In this document: positions 44,288 to 55,545 of the stretch, piece by piece
How the letters are laid out: every line of letters starts with the position of its first letter
Numbering within the stretch: the first letter of the stretch is position 1
Assembly (NCBI GenBank): GCA_028571685.1
Contig: CM053143.1
Location: 151,460,329 to 151,524,328 of the forward strand
Reading direction: 5' to 3'
Source: Heterohyrax brucei
Lineage: Eukaryota > Chordata > Mammalia > Hyracoidea > Procaviidae
DNA length: 64,000 nt
Position numbers and translations under genes: made by a program
The notes under the pieces: model-generated
Databases searched by the model: none
The model's input: only the letters and a program-made list of their open reading frames with translations
What the model was told of the DNA's origin: nothing

Positions 44288-44605
44288 GGAGCAGTTGGTG
44301 GTTCAGTGGTGGAATTACCACCATCCAAAAGACCTAGGTTCTATTCCCAGCCAGTGCACGTCAGGCACAGCCACTGTGTGTCAGTGGAGGCTGATGTGTT
44401 GCAGAGCTTCCAGACTAAGGCATTCTAAGGAAGAAGACCTGGTTGTCTACTTCCGCACACTGGTCAACGAAAAGGCTTTGATAACCATGGTCTGGTGCAC
44501 AGCCAATCATGGACATGGCGCAGGACTAGACAATGTCTCCTGCGGCTACACACAGGGTTGTCGTGAGTTGAGGGCCCGCCTAATGGCAGCTAACAACAGA
44601 ACATG
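44288..44605 (+). mobile_element. Composite SINE with RTE-like body
   Basis: Sense: head 'gttggtggttcagtggtgga', RTE-like body 'gcagagcttccagactaagg' and 'ctggttgtctacttccgcac', tail 'ttgtcgtgagttgagggcc' and 'ggcagctaacaacaga'. Open frames over it are chance. Confidence 0.8.
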
Positions 44606-45884
44606 ATTTTTGCGATCCTAAATATAGTGAATGTGGCTTCCTTGTCAGCTTTTGTACTTATTTTCTTTCAAACTGTAGTGCAGGAGGGCGCAGTGGTGGT
44701 CAAAAACCTGGTACATGCTAGCTGCGTGTCAGATATCTCCTACCTGTTGATCCCAAAGGTCGGGTGTGCTGCTTGTATGCCTGCTACATTTGAACAAGTA
44801 GGAGGACTTTTGGAACTTGGATATTCAATCTCTTGGGAAGGGGAGGAGACATTCCCCTGGTATCCTGGTGGGAGTAGAGATGGAGAGCAAACCGGGCCAC
44901 ACAGTTGTGGTCTGGTCTCTGTTCACCTGAGTTATTGAATATCAGTCCTGGGGTGTGGCATCATCTTGCTTCTTTCCTCGTTGAATTGGTGCCCTGTGTG
45001 TGCTTAAGATTAACTGTTAAAAATTAAAATTTACTTTTAAGTGATGAGCAGAAGTAGGCAATCTGCATCTTTTTGCTTTTTGTTAACTCTTTGTTACCTA
45101 CTTTATGACTAAAGAAATAACCAAAATTAAAGATTTCCAGGGAAAGTATGTCATTTTTTTGGTCATTGAATGAATATATTTTCTAAATTTGAGGGGCAAA
45201 AGTTGTCACTATAACCAGAAAACTCCTCAGCATTATCTGAAGAAAAGTGTAGCTAGAATATAACTTCAACCACCTAGTTTCTTAACTCTGGTTATCTGTC
45301 ACTCAAGGGATTTTCTATCTGATGAAGGTGGTGACTATAGACAGGTGTTTTGTGAAGTCGAGTGAAATCACACAGTATTTTAAGTTACCTTCTACTTCCC
45401 GGTGTGAATTCTGCACGTGAGAGACTGACAGCCCAGTATGAGAACGTACCTGCTGCAGTGGGAGAGTTCCCTAGGCTCCGATTAGGGTGAACAGGGGCCC
45501 AGTGCGGATCATCACGGTTGCCTCTTTGTCAACAGGGAGCAGAGACCACGTGCGCAGCCACAACAGAACGTGTTATACAGACTTGGTGAGTGGTTGGTAC
45601 AGGAGGGGGCTCAGTCACGAGCCTTCTCTTATAAACTATCCTAGTGATAATACGATGTTATGTCAAATTTTGCACAGGTCATAAAATGCTAACTAACCAC
45701 AGGCCTCTGTGAAATGGAAAATTTTCCCCTTGATGTTGTATATATATCATTGTCGCTACAAAGTCATTTTATCTTTAGTGTGCAATTATGTATAGTAATG
45801 GAGGAGAGTATTAGTGTGGAAAACAGAAAGGTGTTGATTCATTTTCAGTGTCCTAGTCTATTTCATTATGTTTTACATTCTGGA
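44606..45884. other. Unassigned sequence with a possible small exon
   Basis: No repeat recognised. Holds the exon-like segment at 45,538-45,587. Confidence 0.35.
45538..45587 (+). other. Possible 50-bp exon
   Basis: A pyrimidine-leaning tract ending 'tctttgtcaacag' precedes the segment and a strong donor 'gtgagt' follows it. The segment is open in one frame within the surrounding 65-codon frame ('SRDHVRSHNRTCYTDL'). Nothing identifies a gene; splice-like sites occur by chance. Confidence 0.2.
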
Positions 45885-46000
45885 TTCTAATTCTGGCTCT
45901 TTTCCTTTGTAACCTTTGTCACCACAAACAGGCTACCTAGCCCCATCCTCCTCGTCTGCAGAAGGGTGTCATTGGCCAGGTTAGATGATTGAATTGCAAA
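45885..46000 (+). repeat. MIR SINE, partial
   Basis: 'ggattctaattctggctctt', 'gtaacctttgtcacc' and 'ctcgtctgcagaagggtgtc' resemble the first half of sense MIR. Confidence 0.6.
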
Positions 46001-46334
46001 ACTAATGGGCTTACGACTTAATATCATCACAAAAGTGGCAGCTGCCATACTCATGGGTCCTGTCCGTTCTCACAGGGAGGGGTCAGAGTATGCAGGGCCC
46101 ATAGACCACCGGCAACAGTCTTGAGGCCATCTTAGAAATCTGCCTGCATTCATTACATGTTCAACACCCCATCATGCCCTTCAATTGACCAGAAACTTTA
46201 AGTATACTAATTTCTGAGAATCTCTAATTAATTGTATGGATTCTAATCTGTGGCTTTTTTTGATAATGTTTCTAAGGAGATTTAGCTTTTCCTTCTAGAC
46301 TGCAAAATCACAAGAGTGCTAGAATAACCCAGAG
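46001..46334. other. Unassigned sequence
   Basis: No gene or repeat recognised. Confidence 0.35.
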
Positions 46335-46450
46335 CTCATCCAGTTACCTGCCCTCATTGTGCAGATGAAGAAACTAAGCATTAGCAAAAGAGGCCCCCAA
46401 GGTCACAGAGCAGAGCCATCTGCTAGCTTCTACACCAGGATGCCTCCTGT
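46335..46450 (-). repeat. MIR-like SINE
   Basis: 'tgtgcagatgaagaaactaa' and 'ccaaggtcacagagcagagc' fit antisense MIR or a relative. Confidence 0.6.
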
Positions 46451-47552
46451 GCTTCCTTTTCCTTTGACACTTTGTTTGTTTGTTTTTTAAGATGTGCTTC
46501 AAGTACTCTCATTACTTTGAAGCTCATTGACTTCAATGAACATTTCTCTTTGTTTCTCATTACCATCTTGAATTAGAACATTCTTCTTTTAATGTGTTTA
46601 TGAATTAGTTACTAAGTGAAGTGGAATATTGGGTGAAATGAGCTTTTGATTGTTTCTTTGTATATGTATAATTGTCATAATTTTCATGATGGCTCAGATA
46701 AGAAATTGTAGAGCTGAGAGTAGGAAGAGGGACTAGAAAAAGCTTATTTATTCCAGTTGTCATACAGGAAAACCTTCTGAAAATAAAACTTTGACATGCT
46801 TTTTTCCTAAAGAAAATATTCAGTGATTACTGATTGTTATATATATATATATATATTTTTAAATAACAATTGACATATTCATGTAGTTGAATATTTGTCC
46901 ATTTTCTCTCATGGAGTAAAAGCCTTGTGGTTGATCAGACAGTGTTTTTCTGTTACAGTTTGTAGTTTAAACTTTCTTTCTGGAGCACATGACTTCTCAG
47001 GGGATATTCACACTTGACTTGGATCTCAAGGGACACTCACACTTAACTTGGAAAAGTGACTGTTACTAATAAGAATCTAAGTTACTGTCGTGGCCTTCGG
47101 ACTGGGATGTTTTCAAATAAGGCAGAATGTCCTTAACCAGCATGTGCGACTAGAATGATGTGTGACTTAACCGAACCATAAGCTGCCCAGTTTGGGGTGA
47201 ACAAGGGCCTGTTGACTTGTGTCTAGAGATGCATGTCTCTTGTAGTTCTCAAGGCATGTTTATGGGCTAAATCCCCACAACTGAGAAAATAACACAGACA
47301 CAGGCAATTTTGGACCACCCTCATCTCCATGGTTTTATGTTTTAGTGCTTGGCTGTGGTTTTAAGGGAGGAGGTTGCTATTGTATGCGCGTAAGAATAGC
47401 TGGACCACTTTCCAGTTTGTGCTCTGAAGCCTCTTAGACCATCTGTCTTGTCACTAAGTCATACACTCCTGAGCCCTGGAACGTGTTTTATACCGAGGTT
47501 TACATTTTATACCTACCTTATGTGAAACTCATTTGCACATGCGAATGTTATA
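46451..47552. other. Unassigned sequence with an AT microsatellite
   Basis: A (TA)n run lies near 46,838-46,855. Otherwise nothing recognised. Confidence 0.45.
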
Positions 47553-47640
47553 TCCACTAGAATGTAGATGCTTTGAGATCAGGAGCAATGTCCTTGTAAC
47601 TTTCTGTTGATCATCTTTCCATCTATAGTAGTTCCGCAAC
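47553..47640 (+). repeat. L2 LINE 3' end fragment
   Basis: 'actagaatgtagatgctttg' and 'gatcaggagcaatgtcctt' match the L2 end pattern. Confidence 0.7.
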
Positions 47641-47784
47641 TGGAGCCTCAGACCTCTGGGAATAAGGCACTATTCAGAATGTGTATGTGCGCGGGTATTT
47701 TGTATGTGTGTGAATTTTTCTTCAAAAAATACTCTTGAGATGAATTAAAACACAGATTTATTTAAAAATAAACTAAATTCACCA

Positions 47785-47953
47785 TAAACCCAAACCAAAC
47801 CAAGCCCTTTGCCTTCACGTCAATTCTAACACATAGCAATAGTATGGGACAGAGTAGAACTGCCCCACAGGGTTTCCAGGAGCAGCCGGTGGATTCAAAC
47901 TTCTGACCTCTTGGCTGTCAGCCAACCCCTTAACCACTACAGTGCCAGAGCTC
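47785..47953 (-). mobile_element. AfroSINE
   Basis: Antisense, near full length. 'aattcaccataa' on the left and 'aattcattataa' on the right suggest a target duplication with two changes. Confidence 0.86.
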
Positions 47954-47974
47954 TGAATTCATTATAACAGGATC

Positions 47975-48302
47975 TTTCTATCAATTCTCACCTGCCATAT
48001 GGCAGACCCAGGCTTGATTCCTCACCAGAGCACGTCCTATATAGCCTCTGTCTGTCCGTTCACGGAGGCTTACATGTTGCTCTGATGTGCAACAGGTTTC
48101 AGCAGAGCTGCCGTTCTAGGATAGACAGGAAGAAAGACCTGGTGATCTGTTTCTGAAAATCAGCTGTTGAAAATCTTGTGGATCACACTGGTCTGATCCC
48201 CACGGGATCATGCGGATGGTGCAGGGCTGAGCGGCGTTTTGTTCCGTTGTGTTTGGGGTTGCCATGGTTTAGGGCCCACTCACTGGCAGCTAACAACAAC
48301 AA
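47975..48302 (+). mobile_element. Composite SINE with RTE-like body
   Basis: Sense: 'caattctcacctgccatatg', 'tgctctgatgtgcaacaggt', 'agaaagacctggtgatctgt', tail 'ggcagctaacaacaacaa'. Contains GTTGCCATGG near 48,257, half of an RFX X-box. Confidence 0.82.
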
Positions 48303-48769
48303 CCTACTAAGAATACAAGAAAGGACATCCTCATGCATGGATGTTGTGGCCACTGCCTGTAAGTGTCCATTGAAGTACTTTTTATTTTGAAATATTTGAG
48401 GTGTTTCACTGTTGGAAATCCCCTGGCTCCATGTTTCTTCTGTGAAATATGCAAAGAAAGCTGGCAATGTGTCTCCTTTGTAGTACCTGCAACCATTTCA
48501 GTTCTTTGTTTGAATGAATATATGGTTAACATTAACGTCTGCCCTTTGGTTGGGAGCTCATGATCCCTGGGTCTGTCTATGACCTTGTATCTATCCATGA
48601 CCTTAGCAGAATGACCTTAACAGAGTAACATCAATAAATACATTAGTGGTCAAAGGCTGTGTGATCACAGTTGATGAGTATTTTGGGGAGCAACTCTATC
48701 ATTTGTGTGTATTTTCATAGTTTTTAAGAATTGACAGTTCATATGCCAATATGATCCAAAGGCCTCCAG
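48303..48769. other. Unassigned sequence
   Basis: No gene or repeat recognised. Confidence 0.35.
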
Positions 48770-48912
48770 TCCCTGCACCAAAGTATTTAGGGGATACCTC
48801 AGCAATTAGAATCCTCCAAGCACTCCACTGGAAACTCTGTGGAGCAGTTCTAGTCTGTCCTATGGCATCACTAGGAGTCAGAATTCGCTTGATGGCAGTA
48901 GGTTTTGTTAAT
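48770..48912 (+). mobile_element. AfroSINE, diverged head
   Basis: Sense; the tail half is clear ('ggagcagttctagtctgtcc', 'gtcagaattcgcttgatggc'), the head only weakly. Confidence 0.72.
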
Positions 48913-48915
48913 GTA

Positions 48916-49082
48916 GGAAATCCTGATAGCATAGTGGGTTAAGTGCTATGTCTGCTAACCAAAAGGTTGGCAGTTCAAGTCTGCTGGGTACTCCTTGGCA
49001 ACTCTATGGAGCAGTTCTCCTCTGACCTACAGGGTCACAATGAGTCAGACCTGACTTGACAGCAGTGGTTTTGGTTGGGTTT
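48916..49082 (+). mobile_element. AfroSINE
   Basis: Sense, full head and tail ('tctgctaaccaaaaggttgg', 'acctgacttgacagcagtgg'). TGAGTCA at 49,041-49,047. Confidence 0.88.
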
Positions 49083-49199
49083 TTATTAATGTTAATATTA
49101 GAGCAAACTGTCTGCCACCTGGTGTGAGGTTAAGAATTAGCATCTTGCTTCATTGTCATGTTGAGCGAAACATGATCATTTTATGGCTTTATCGTTACA

Positions 49200-49366
49200 G
49201 TGGAAACCCTGGTGGTGTCATGATTAAGTGCTGTGTCTACTAGCCAAAAGGACAGCAGCTTAAATCCTCCAGGCACTCCTTGGAAAATCTATGGGGCTGT
49301 TCTGCTTGGTCCTGTAGGGTTGCTAAGAGTTGGCATTGATTCAACAGCAAAAGTTTTGGTTTGGTT
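49200..49366 (+). mobile_element. AfroSINE with target duplication
   Basis: Sense, full length. 'ttatcgttaca' (49,189-49,199) and 'ttattgttaca' (49,367-49,377) flank it. Confidence 0.9.
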
Positions 49367-49984
49367 TTATTGTTACACTAAATTACACATTTCAAGTTGA
49401 AATATGCATCGTTCTAAAATCGTTGCTGACTTGCTGCCATAAAACTGGGATATTGGACTTGTATGTAACGTTAGGGGGTGTTTTTTGTTTTTTTCATTTA
49501 CATAGCTATAAATTATAATTTGGAATTAGAGTCTAATTTTAGTAAATTTTCTATATACAGTTAACTCTAGCACTGAATTTTGTAGAAGAGAGATGTAATA
49601 ACTTTTATGTGAATCAAAAATAGCCTGAAATGTTGTGAATATTTTGTAAGTTTGCATAAATGTTATTACTGCTGTTATTTTCCTAATAATTTGGCCAGAA
49701 AGAAAAGGACGCAAATTTATTTTCAGAAAGTCTGAGTGACTTCATTTTAGTGATTTGTATTAAGTGAGAATGCAAATATTTATGAATTTCCTTAGAATTA
49801 TAGTCAGTCTAAGCCCTGGGTTAAGAAATAAGTGAAGATTTTGTTCTCTGTTTTTGTAAGGAACAAGTTTTTGTAGGAGAAAGCAGACTTTTCCTCTTTT
49901 ATTTCTTTCATGTCCGTTACTTGCCTGAATGCTGTTTATGTGCATACGGGCAGCTGTATGGTATAACGGCTTCCCTTCCAGGCC
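49367..49984. other. Unassigned AT-rich sequence
   Basis: No gene or repeat recognised. Confidence 0.35.
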
Positions 49985-50075
49985 AACTTGAAGATTATAT
50001 GGGATAAAGCCTATAGGGTACTTCATAGAGTGCCTGGAGCAGTAAAGACTCATAAATACTAGAAGGTAAAGATAC
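49985..50075 (+). repeat. MIR SINE 3' part
   Basis: 'tgggataaagcctatagggt' and 'gagtgcctggagcagtaaag' followed by 'actcataaatactag'. Confidence 0.65.
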
Positions 50076-50089
50076 CTGTTAATAACATG

Positions 50090-50215
50090 TAGCATGTACC
50101 AGGTATTGTGTAAGGTGCTAAAGGTAGATCTGTGAGGTTTAGAACCTCAAGAAGCTTAAATCCTAGTGCAGGAGTCAGATAATAATTAAACATATAATTA
50201 GACAAAATCAGTTGT
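50090..50215 (-). repeat. L2 LINE 3' fragment
   Basis: 'atgtaccaggtattgtgtaa', 'aagaagcttaaatcctagtg' fit antisense L2. Confidence 0.55.
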
Positions 50216-50455
50216 GGTTAGTACTCACATAGAAAACCAGGGGGGTGGAGGGGTCCAGGGGGGTGGAAGAGGAATGAGATGAGTGATTTGACACTGAAAC
50301 TAGGACAAAAGCCCTTTGAGAAGACACAAATAGATGTTTCATTGTTCCTGTGCTAAAGCACTTGAATTATTAGAAAGCCTTCAGATCCCTGCTGAGCACC
50401 TATTTGCTCTCATTTAGACATCTTTCTAGCATGGTTTCTTAGGTGACAAGAGATA

Positions 50456-52195
50456 GTTGCTGTTGTTGTTGGGTGCTTTCCAGCTGGTTCTGACTCATAG
50501 CAGCACCACATACAACAGAACAAACACTGGCCGGGCCTGTGTCTTCATGGACATCATGTTTGAGCCCGTTGCTGGAGCTACTGTATCAGTCCATCTTATT
50601 GAAGGTCTTCGTCTTTTTCATTCGCCCTCTACCTTACCAACCGTGACAACCTTTTCCAGGGATTGATCTCTCCTGATAACATGCCCAAATTGTGCAAGAC
50701 ATGGCCTCGCCATCCTTGCTTTTAAGGAGCATTCTGGTTGACTTAGTTTCTAAAGCAGAGTTATTCATTCTTTTGGCAGTCCATGGTATATTAATGGTAT
50801 ACTCTGCCAGCATCGTAATTCGGAGGCATCCATTCTTCTTAGGTCTTCCTTATTCATGATCCGGCTTTCACAGGAATATGAGGTGATTGAAAACACTGTG
50901 GTTTGAGTTAGGCATACTGTAGCTTTTAAGGTGACATTTTTGCTTTTCAGCACTTCAGAGAAGTCTTACGCAGCTGATTTGTCCTATAAAGTAATGCTGT
51001 TTGATTTCTTGACTGCTACCTCCATGGGTGGGGAAACCCTAGTGATGTAGTGATTAAGTGCTATGTCTGCTAACCAAAAGGTCGGCCGTTCATATCCACC
51101 AGGAGCTCCTTGGAAACTCTGTGGGGCAATTCTACTCTGACCTGTAGGGTTGCTATGAGTTGGGACCCAACTTGACAGCAGTGGGTTTTTTTGTACCTCC
51201 ATGGGTGTTAATTGTGGATCTAAGTAAAATGAAATCCTTGACAACTTCACTGTTTTCTCCATTTATCATAAAGTTGCTAATTCATCTGGTTGTGAGGATT
51301 TTTGTTTTCTTTATGTGGAGGTGTAATCCGTCCTGAAGACTGTGATCTTTGATCTATATCAGTAAGCACTTCAAGTTCTCTTCACTTGCAGCAAGCAAGG
51401 TTGTGCCATGTAGGTAACAGGGGTTGGTAAGGAGGTCTTCCTCCCATCCTGAAGCCTCATTCTTACTATATTGCAGCTTCTTGGATTACTTGCTCACATT
51501 ACAGATGGAGTAAGTATGGTAAAAGGATACAACCCTGACACACACCTTTCCTGACTTTATGCAGTTTCCCCTTGTTCTGTTTGAACTACTGCTTCTTGAT
51601 CAGTGTACAGGTTCTTCATGGGTACAATTAAGTGTTCTGGAATTCCCATTCTCGATTTTATGCATTATTTGTTGTGATCCACACAGCCTAATGGGTTAGC
51701 ATAGTCAGTAAAGCATGGGTAAACATCTTTCTGATATTCTCTGCTTTCAGACAGGATTCATCTGTCATCAGCAATGATTTCCCTGATTCTGTGCCGTCTT
51801 CTTAATCCAACTTGAATTTCTGGCAATTCCTTGTCAATGCAGCTGCTTCTAAATGCTTTTACTTTCATGTGATATTAATGATATTGTTTGAGAATATCCA
51901 CCTTTGGTTGGACCACTGTTTTGGGGAATAGGCATAAACAGAGATCTCTTCTTGCTGGTTGAGTGTCTTCCAAATTTCCTGGCCTAAATGAGTGAGCACC
52001 TCCAGCACTACATCTGTTTGTTGAAATACCTCAGCTGATATTCCATCAGTTCATGGAGCGTTGTTTTTTGGCCAGTGCCTTCATTGCCGCTTGGACCCTT
52101 TCCTTCAGTGCCTTGATTCATGGTTGAATGTCAACCAGTTCTTTTTGGTATAATGACTCAGTGGATTCCTTACATCTTCTTTTGTTGGTTAGAGT
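50456..52195 (-). pseudogene. RTE LINE, antisense, RT relic
   Basis: An RTE copy in reverse runs from its 3' tail (50,456, 'ttgctgttgttgttgggtgc') back through the ORF end, the RT palm and upstream parts to about 52,195. Landmarks read on this strand include 'tccagggattgatctctcct', 'gtgatccacacagcctaatg' and 'gcaatgatttccctgattct'. The catalytic box is destroyed and stops are frequent. It is interrupted at 51,031 by a SINE. It overlaps in content with the sense copy at 14,512, so the two can be aligned to recover shared positions. Confidence 0.88.
51031..51193 (+). mobile_element. AfroSINE nested in RTE
   Basis: Sense, full length. A perfect 14-bp duplication 'tacctccatgggtg' lies at 51,017-51,030 and 51,194-51,207, the clearest in the window. 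Confidence 0.95.
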
Positions 52196-52380
52196 TAGCA
52201 GGTTAGGGGGCAGCTGGATGGTGAAAGAAAACATCAGGAGAAAAATGAAGCTGTTAGAGCCATCCCCTCCGGTATTAGCAAGATTATAGCCTGGTGGTGG
52301 GAAAGGGCAGCGGAAAGATCCAGACTGAATCTAAGTGCTCAAAGAAGGTGACGTTTTAACAACAAATAAGGTAGAGGTAA

Positions 52381-52550
52381 AGGAGTCCTTCGGTAGTGTG
52401 GCTGGTTAAGCTCATGACCATTGACACAGAAGTTGGCAGTTCAGATGCACCCTGGGATGCTTTGGAAGAAGGACCTGTAGAGTGCAGCTCAACTCCAAAA
52501 CACATGGAGTTGCTGTGAGTTAGAATTGACAGCAGCTGCTTGGTTTTTGG
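52381..52550 (+). mobile_element. AfroSINE, long variant
   Basis: Sense: 'ggagtccttcggtagtgtgg' to 'gtgagttagaattgacagca'. Confidence 0.78.
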
Positions 52551-53084
52551 CTTGAAGGTGGAGGTAAAGAATTTAAATACCCATTATTGCAGCAGTTGAT
52601 ATTTGAAGTAAGAGGTTTGACTCATCAAAAAGAGGTAAAATTATTTGTGCACTTCAATAAAGCAGAAAAATGAGTAATGAATATTGGTACACAAACCCTT
52701 TAGTGTTTCTATATAAGGTTGTTTTGACTACACTAGAATGCAGTATCATACTCATTCTTCTATCCTCAGAAGTGAGCCCAGAATCCAGCTCAAAGTAGTG
52801 AATTGCTCAGCAGTCTCTGATTGTGTTAGATAAAAGAGGATTATTTCTCTAGACAGATCTTTATGGCAATATTAGAAATAGATACGCTCAAAATTTAATG
52901 CATGCTGAGAATCCCTGTTAACAATTATGTACTAGAAAGGAAGTGGTTAGGCAAAGGTCATAGAAATTTCTGTTGTCCTGTATTACTTCTCTTTCTTTAG
53001 TCTTTATTTCCATGATACATTTAACTATAATAAAATTACAGTAAAAAAAAATAGCTTATATGCCATTCATTTACTGACTTACTG
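52551..53084. other. Unassigned AT-rich sequence
   Basis: No gene or repeat recognised. Confidence 0.35.
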
Positions 53085-53205
53085 ATTTCTTGGGTGTCTG
53101 TTTCCGCATTTATTGTACCTTCTGTATGTTGGGCACTGGGCTAGGTCCCAGAGCAGTATGGTTAAGACTTCTTCCTGCCCTCAAACAATCTTGGATTTAG
53201 AAGAA
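53085..53205 (-). repeat. L2 LINE 3' fragment
   Basis: 'tgttgggcactgggctaggt' and 'cttcctgccctcaaacaatc' fit antisense L2. Confidence 0.65.
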
Positions 53206-53224
53206 GCTTCATCTATAATATGTA

Positions 53225-53735
53225 TCAGGGTCCTGACAAAAGATAGATGATCATTTCACTGGGGTAACCAAAGGGAATTTAAAGAAAGGACTATTTATAG
53301 AGACATGGGCAAGATTAAGAAGAACTTCCAAGGGACAGTGATTGAGGAGAAAATGTAGAACCTTCAAGGGATGGTGAAATTTTCTGGTGTGGGAAACAGC
53401 AAGGACCCATTAGCATGCCCGGGCTGGAAGGCAAGTAAAGGGAGGGCTCCTGCAACCGAGGTAGAGGTAGATTTCACCTTTGGATATAGGACAGGACACG
53501 TCCTGACCAGAGCCCCAGCCCAGACTGTGCCCTCGCAGAGAGGGAGCTGGAGAATTGATACTTTGACCTCTTTTTCCTCTTATGCTCAGACCTCCTGTTA
53601 CGTTTCTTATTGGCCCAGTCTGCTGAGAAAGCTCGTAGATGAGTCCCTGTAGTTTAGCCTCTCCGAACCTGGGGAAAAGTACAAACAATGGAGAACAGGC
53701 CTGAAAGGACAACTGGAAAATATTCTGTACATTTG
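53225..53735. repeat. Probable ancient mammalian repeat
   Basis: 'gggaatttaaagaaaggact', 'cttccaagggacagtgattg' and the end 'aaaggacaactggaaaatat' have the form of an old interspersed repeat. The overlapping open frames (53,371-53,652 + and 53,754-53,410 -) are probably chance. Confidence 0.4.
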
Positions 53736-53939
53736 TGATAAGGGTGTATGTCACTGAAATGCATCAGTTCTGTATGAGAGAGAAAGGATCTAACGTCTAA
53801 GGTAGTATCATCCATACTGCTGCTTCTCAGTAAGTGTCTGTGGTGGTGGATATAGGCTATCTAGAGATATTTATCTTTGAATCCAGTGTGCAAGACCATG
53901 GAATTGGCTCAACAAATTCTTACTAAGCTTCTAGTGTGT

Positions 53940-54132
53940 ATAGGAACCCTGGTGGCACAGTGGCAAAAGTCATCAGCTGCTTTGGTGGTCCCCAGCCACA
54001 AGCTGCTCCCCAGCACAAAGATGTGGCGATCTGCTTCCATAAAGATATACAGCCTTGAAAACTCAATAGGGCAGTTCTTCTCTGTCCTCTAGGTTTGCTA
54101 TGAGTCATAATCAACTCAGTGGCCATGGGTTT
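53940..54132 (+). mobile_element. AfroSINE, long variant
   Basis: Sense: 'aggaaccctggtggcacagt', 'agatgtggcgatctgcttcc', tail with TGAGTCA at 54,101-54,107. Confidence 0.87.
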
Positions 54133-54137
54133 TAGGT

Positions 54138-54240
54138 TTTCTAGTATGGTACCAGATACTGAACAGGTTCTGGGGATAAGCCTTGAACAAAATGGACTCT
54201 GTTCTTGCCAACATGGAGCTTACAGTCTAGTGAGAACAAG
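54138..54240 (-). repeat. L2 LINE 3' fragment
   Basis: 'gatactgaacaggttctggg' and 'catggagcttacagtctagt' fit antisense L2. Confidence 0.72.
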
Positions 54241-54249
54241 CCATATTTA

Positions 54250-54376
54250 AAAAAACCACTGCCATTGAGTCATTTCAGACTCGTGGTGACCCTATACATC
54301 AGAGTAAAACTGCCCCAGATAGTTTTCAAGGAGCTTCTGGTGGGTTTGACACTAAACCACTGTGCCACCAGAGTAC
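54250..54376 (-). mobile_element. AfroSINE
   Basis: Antisense, missing part of the head. Inverted relative to the SINE at 53,940. Confidence 0.82.
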
Positions 54377-54461
54377 CAACTATGTTAACATGGGCTGAAA
54401 CTCACACAGGACTCCTCTGACAATTTTCAGTATAACTCAAAGTTAGTAACAAAATGTCATC

Positions 54462-54590
54462 CTTCCCCTGTAGACCACAAGCTTCATAAGATCCATGATG
54501 GACTCTTGTGTTCACTGCTGTGTCCTGGCATCTAGGCTGGCATTTGATTCCTGACAGAGGTTCACTGAATGAATGAATAAATGACAAAGT
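54462..54590 (+). repeat. L2 LINE 3' end
   Basis: 'ccacaagcttcataagatcc', 'gttcactgctgtgtcctggc' and 'ttcactgaatgaatgaataa' match the L2 end well. Confidence 0.8.
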
Positions 54591-54599
54591 GCCTTGTCT

Positions 54600-54985
54600 T
54601 GCAACAGACTTGCCAGTTACTGCAATGCTAGAAGCTATGCCGCTGGTATTTCATATATCTGCAGGGTCACCTGTGGTAGAGAGGCTTCGGTCGAGCTTCC
54701 AGACGAAGGCAGACTAGGACGAAGAACTCTATGATCTGCTTTTTAAAAGAATTAACCAGTGAAATCCCTAGGAATAGTAGTGGAAACTTGTCTGATACAG
54801 TACCTAAAGATGAGCCCCTCAGATTGCAAGGCACTTAAAATGTGACTAAGTTAATAGCTGCTACTTAAGTAGAGTCAGTCTTAATGACATAGATGAAGAC
54901 GAGCTTTAGGGACTGTCACTTGTTGATGTGGCACTACTCAAAGTGAAAAGAAACAGCTGCAAATATCCGTAAATAATCAATTTAT
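54600..54985 (+). mobile_element. RTE LINE 5' end
   Basis: Starts near 'ttgccagttactgcaatgct' and continues through 'cgagcttccagacgaaggca', 'gagtcagtcttaatgacata' and 'gaaacagctgcaaatatccg'. This is the RTE leader that the mini-elements and composite SINEs carry in shortened form. Confidence 0.75.
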
Positions 54986-55323
54986 GCAGTTCAAGGGTTT
55001 CTGAAAATTGGTAGATGGCTTAAAATGTATAAAATTAGACAAATTAAATATTTTAAGGAATTTAAAAAATTTAAAATTATGATATCAATGAATCTTTTAC
55101 AAAAGCAAGTTTGTTAAAAACACTCTCTAGTGCATCTTTTATTAATCTGGATTTTCATTTTTGGGAATTTTGTTTTTCGTTAAGAACACCTATATTCAGT
55201 TTTAAAACTGGAAACCAAATATTATCTTTTTTTTCCCCCTTTGATTACTGTTCTCATAAACTCATTAACTCATAAGAAGAAGATGCACTAAATTATAGCT
55301 TGGTTATGAATCCAAAAGAATTT
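54986..55323. other. Unassigned AT-rich sequence
   Basis: No gene or repeat recognised. Confidence 0.35.
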
Positions 55324-55545
55324 GTGCCCTGCTGGCACAATGGGTAGGCACATGGCTGTTAACCAAAAGATTGGCAGTTTGAACCCCCCCAGCAGCAACA
55401 CAGGAGAAAAGATCTGGTGTTCTGCTCGCATAAAGATAACAGACTAGAGCACCCTACAAGCAGTTCTGCTCTGCCCACGTGGGGTTCCTCTGAGTCCGAA
55501 TGGACTTGTGGCAGTGGCACCTAGAAACAGTAACAACAACCGTGT
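55324..55545 (+). mobile_element. AfroSINE, long variant
   Basis: Sense: 'gccctgctggcacaatgggt', 'gatctggtgttctgctcgca', tail 'acagtaacaacaac'. Confidence 0.82.

Noticed and set aside
46838-46857. (TA)n run as a possible regulatory or origin element
   Set aside because: A short simple repeat with nothing else around it.
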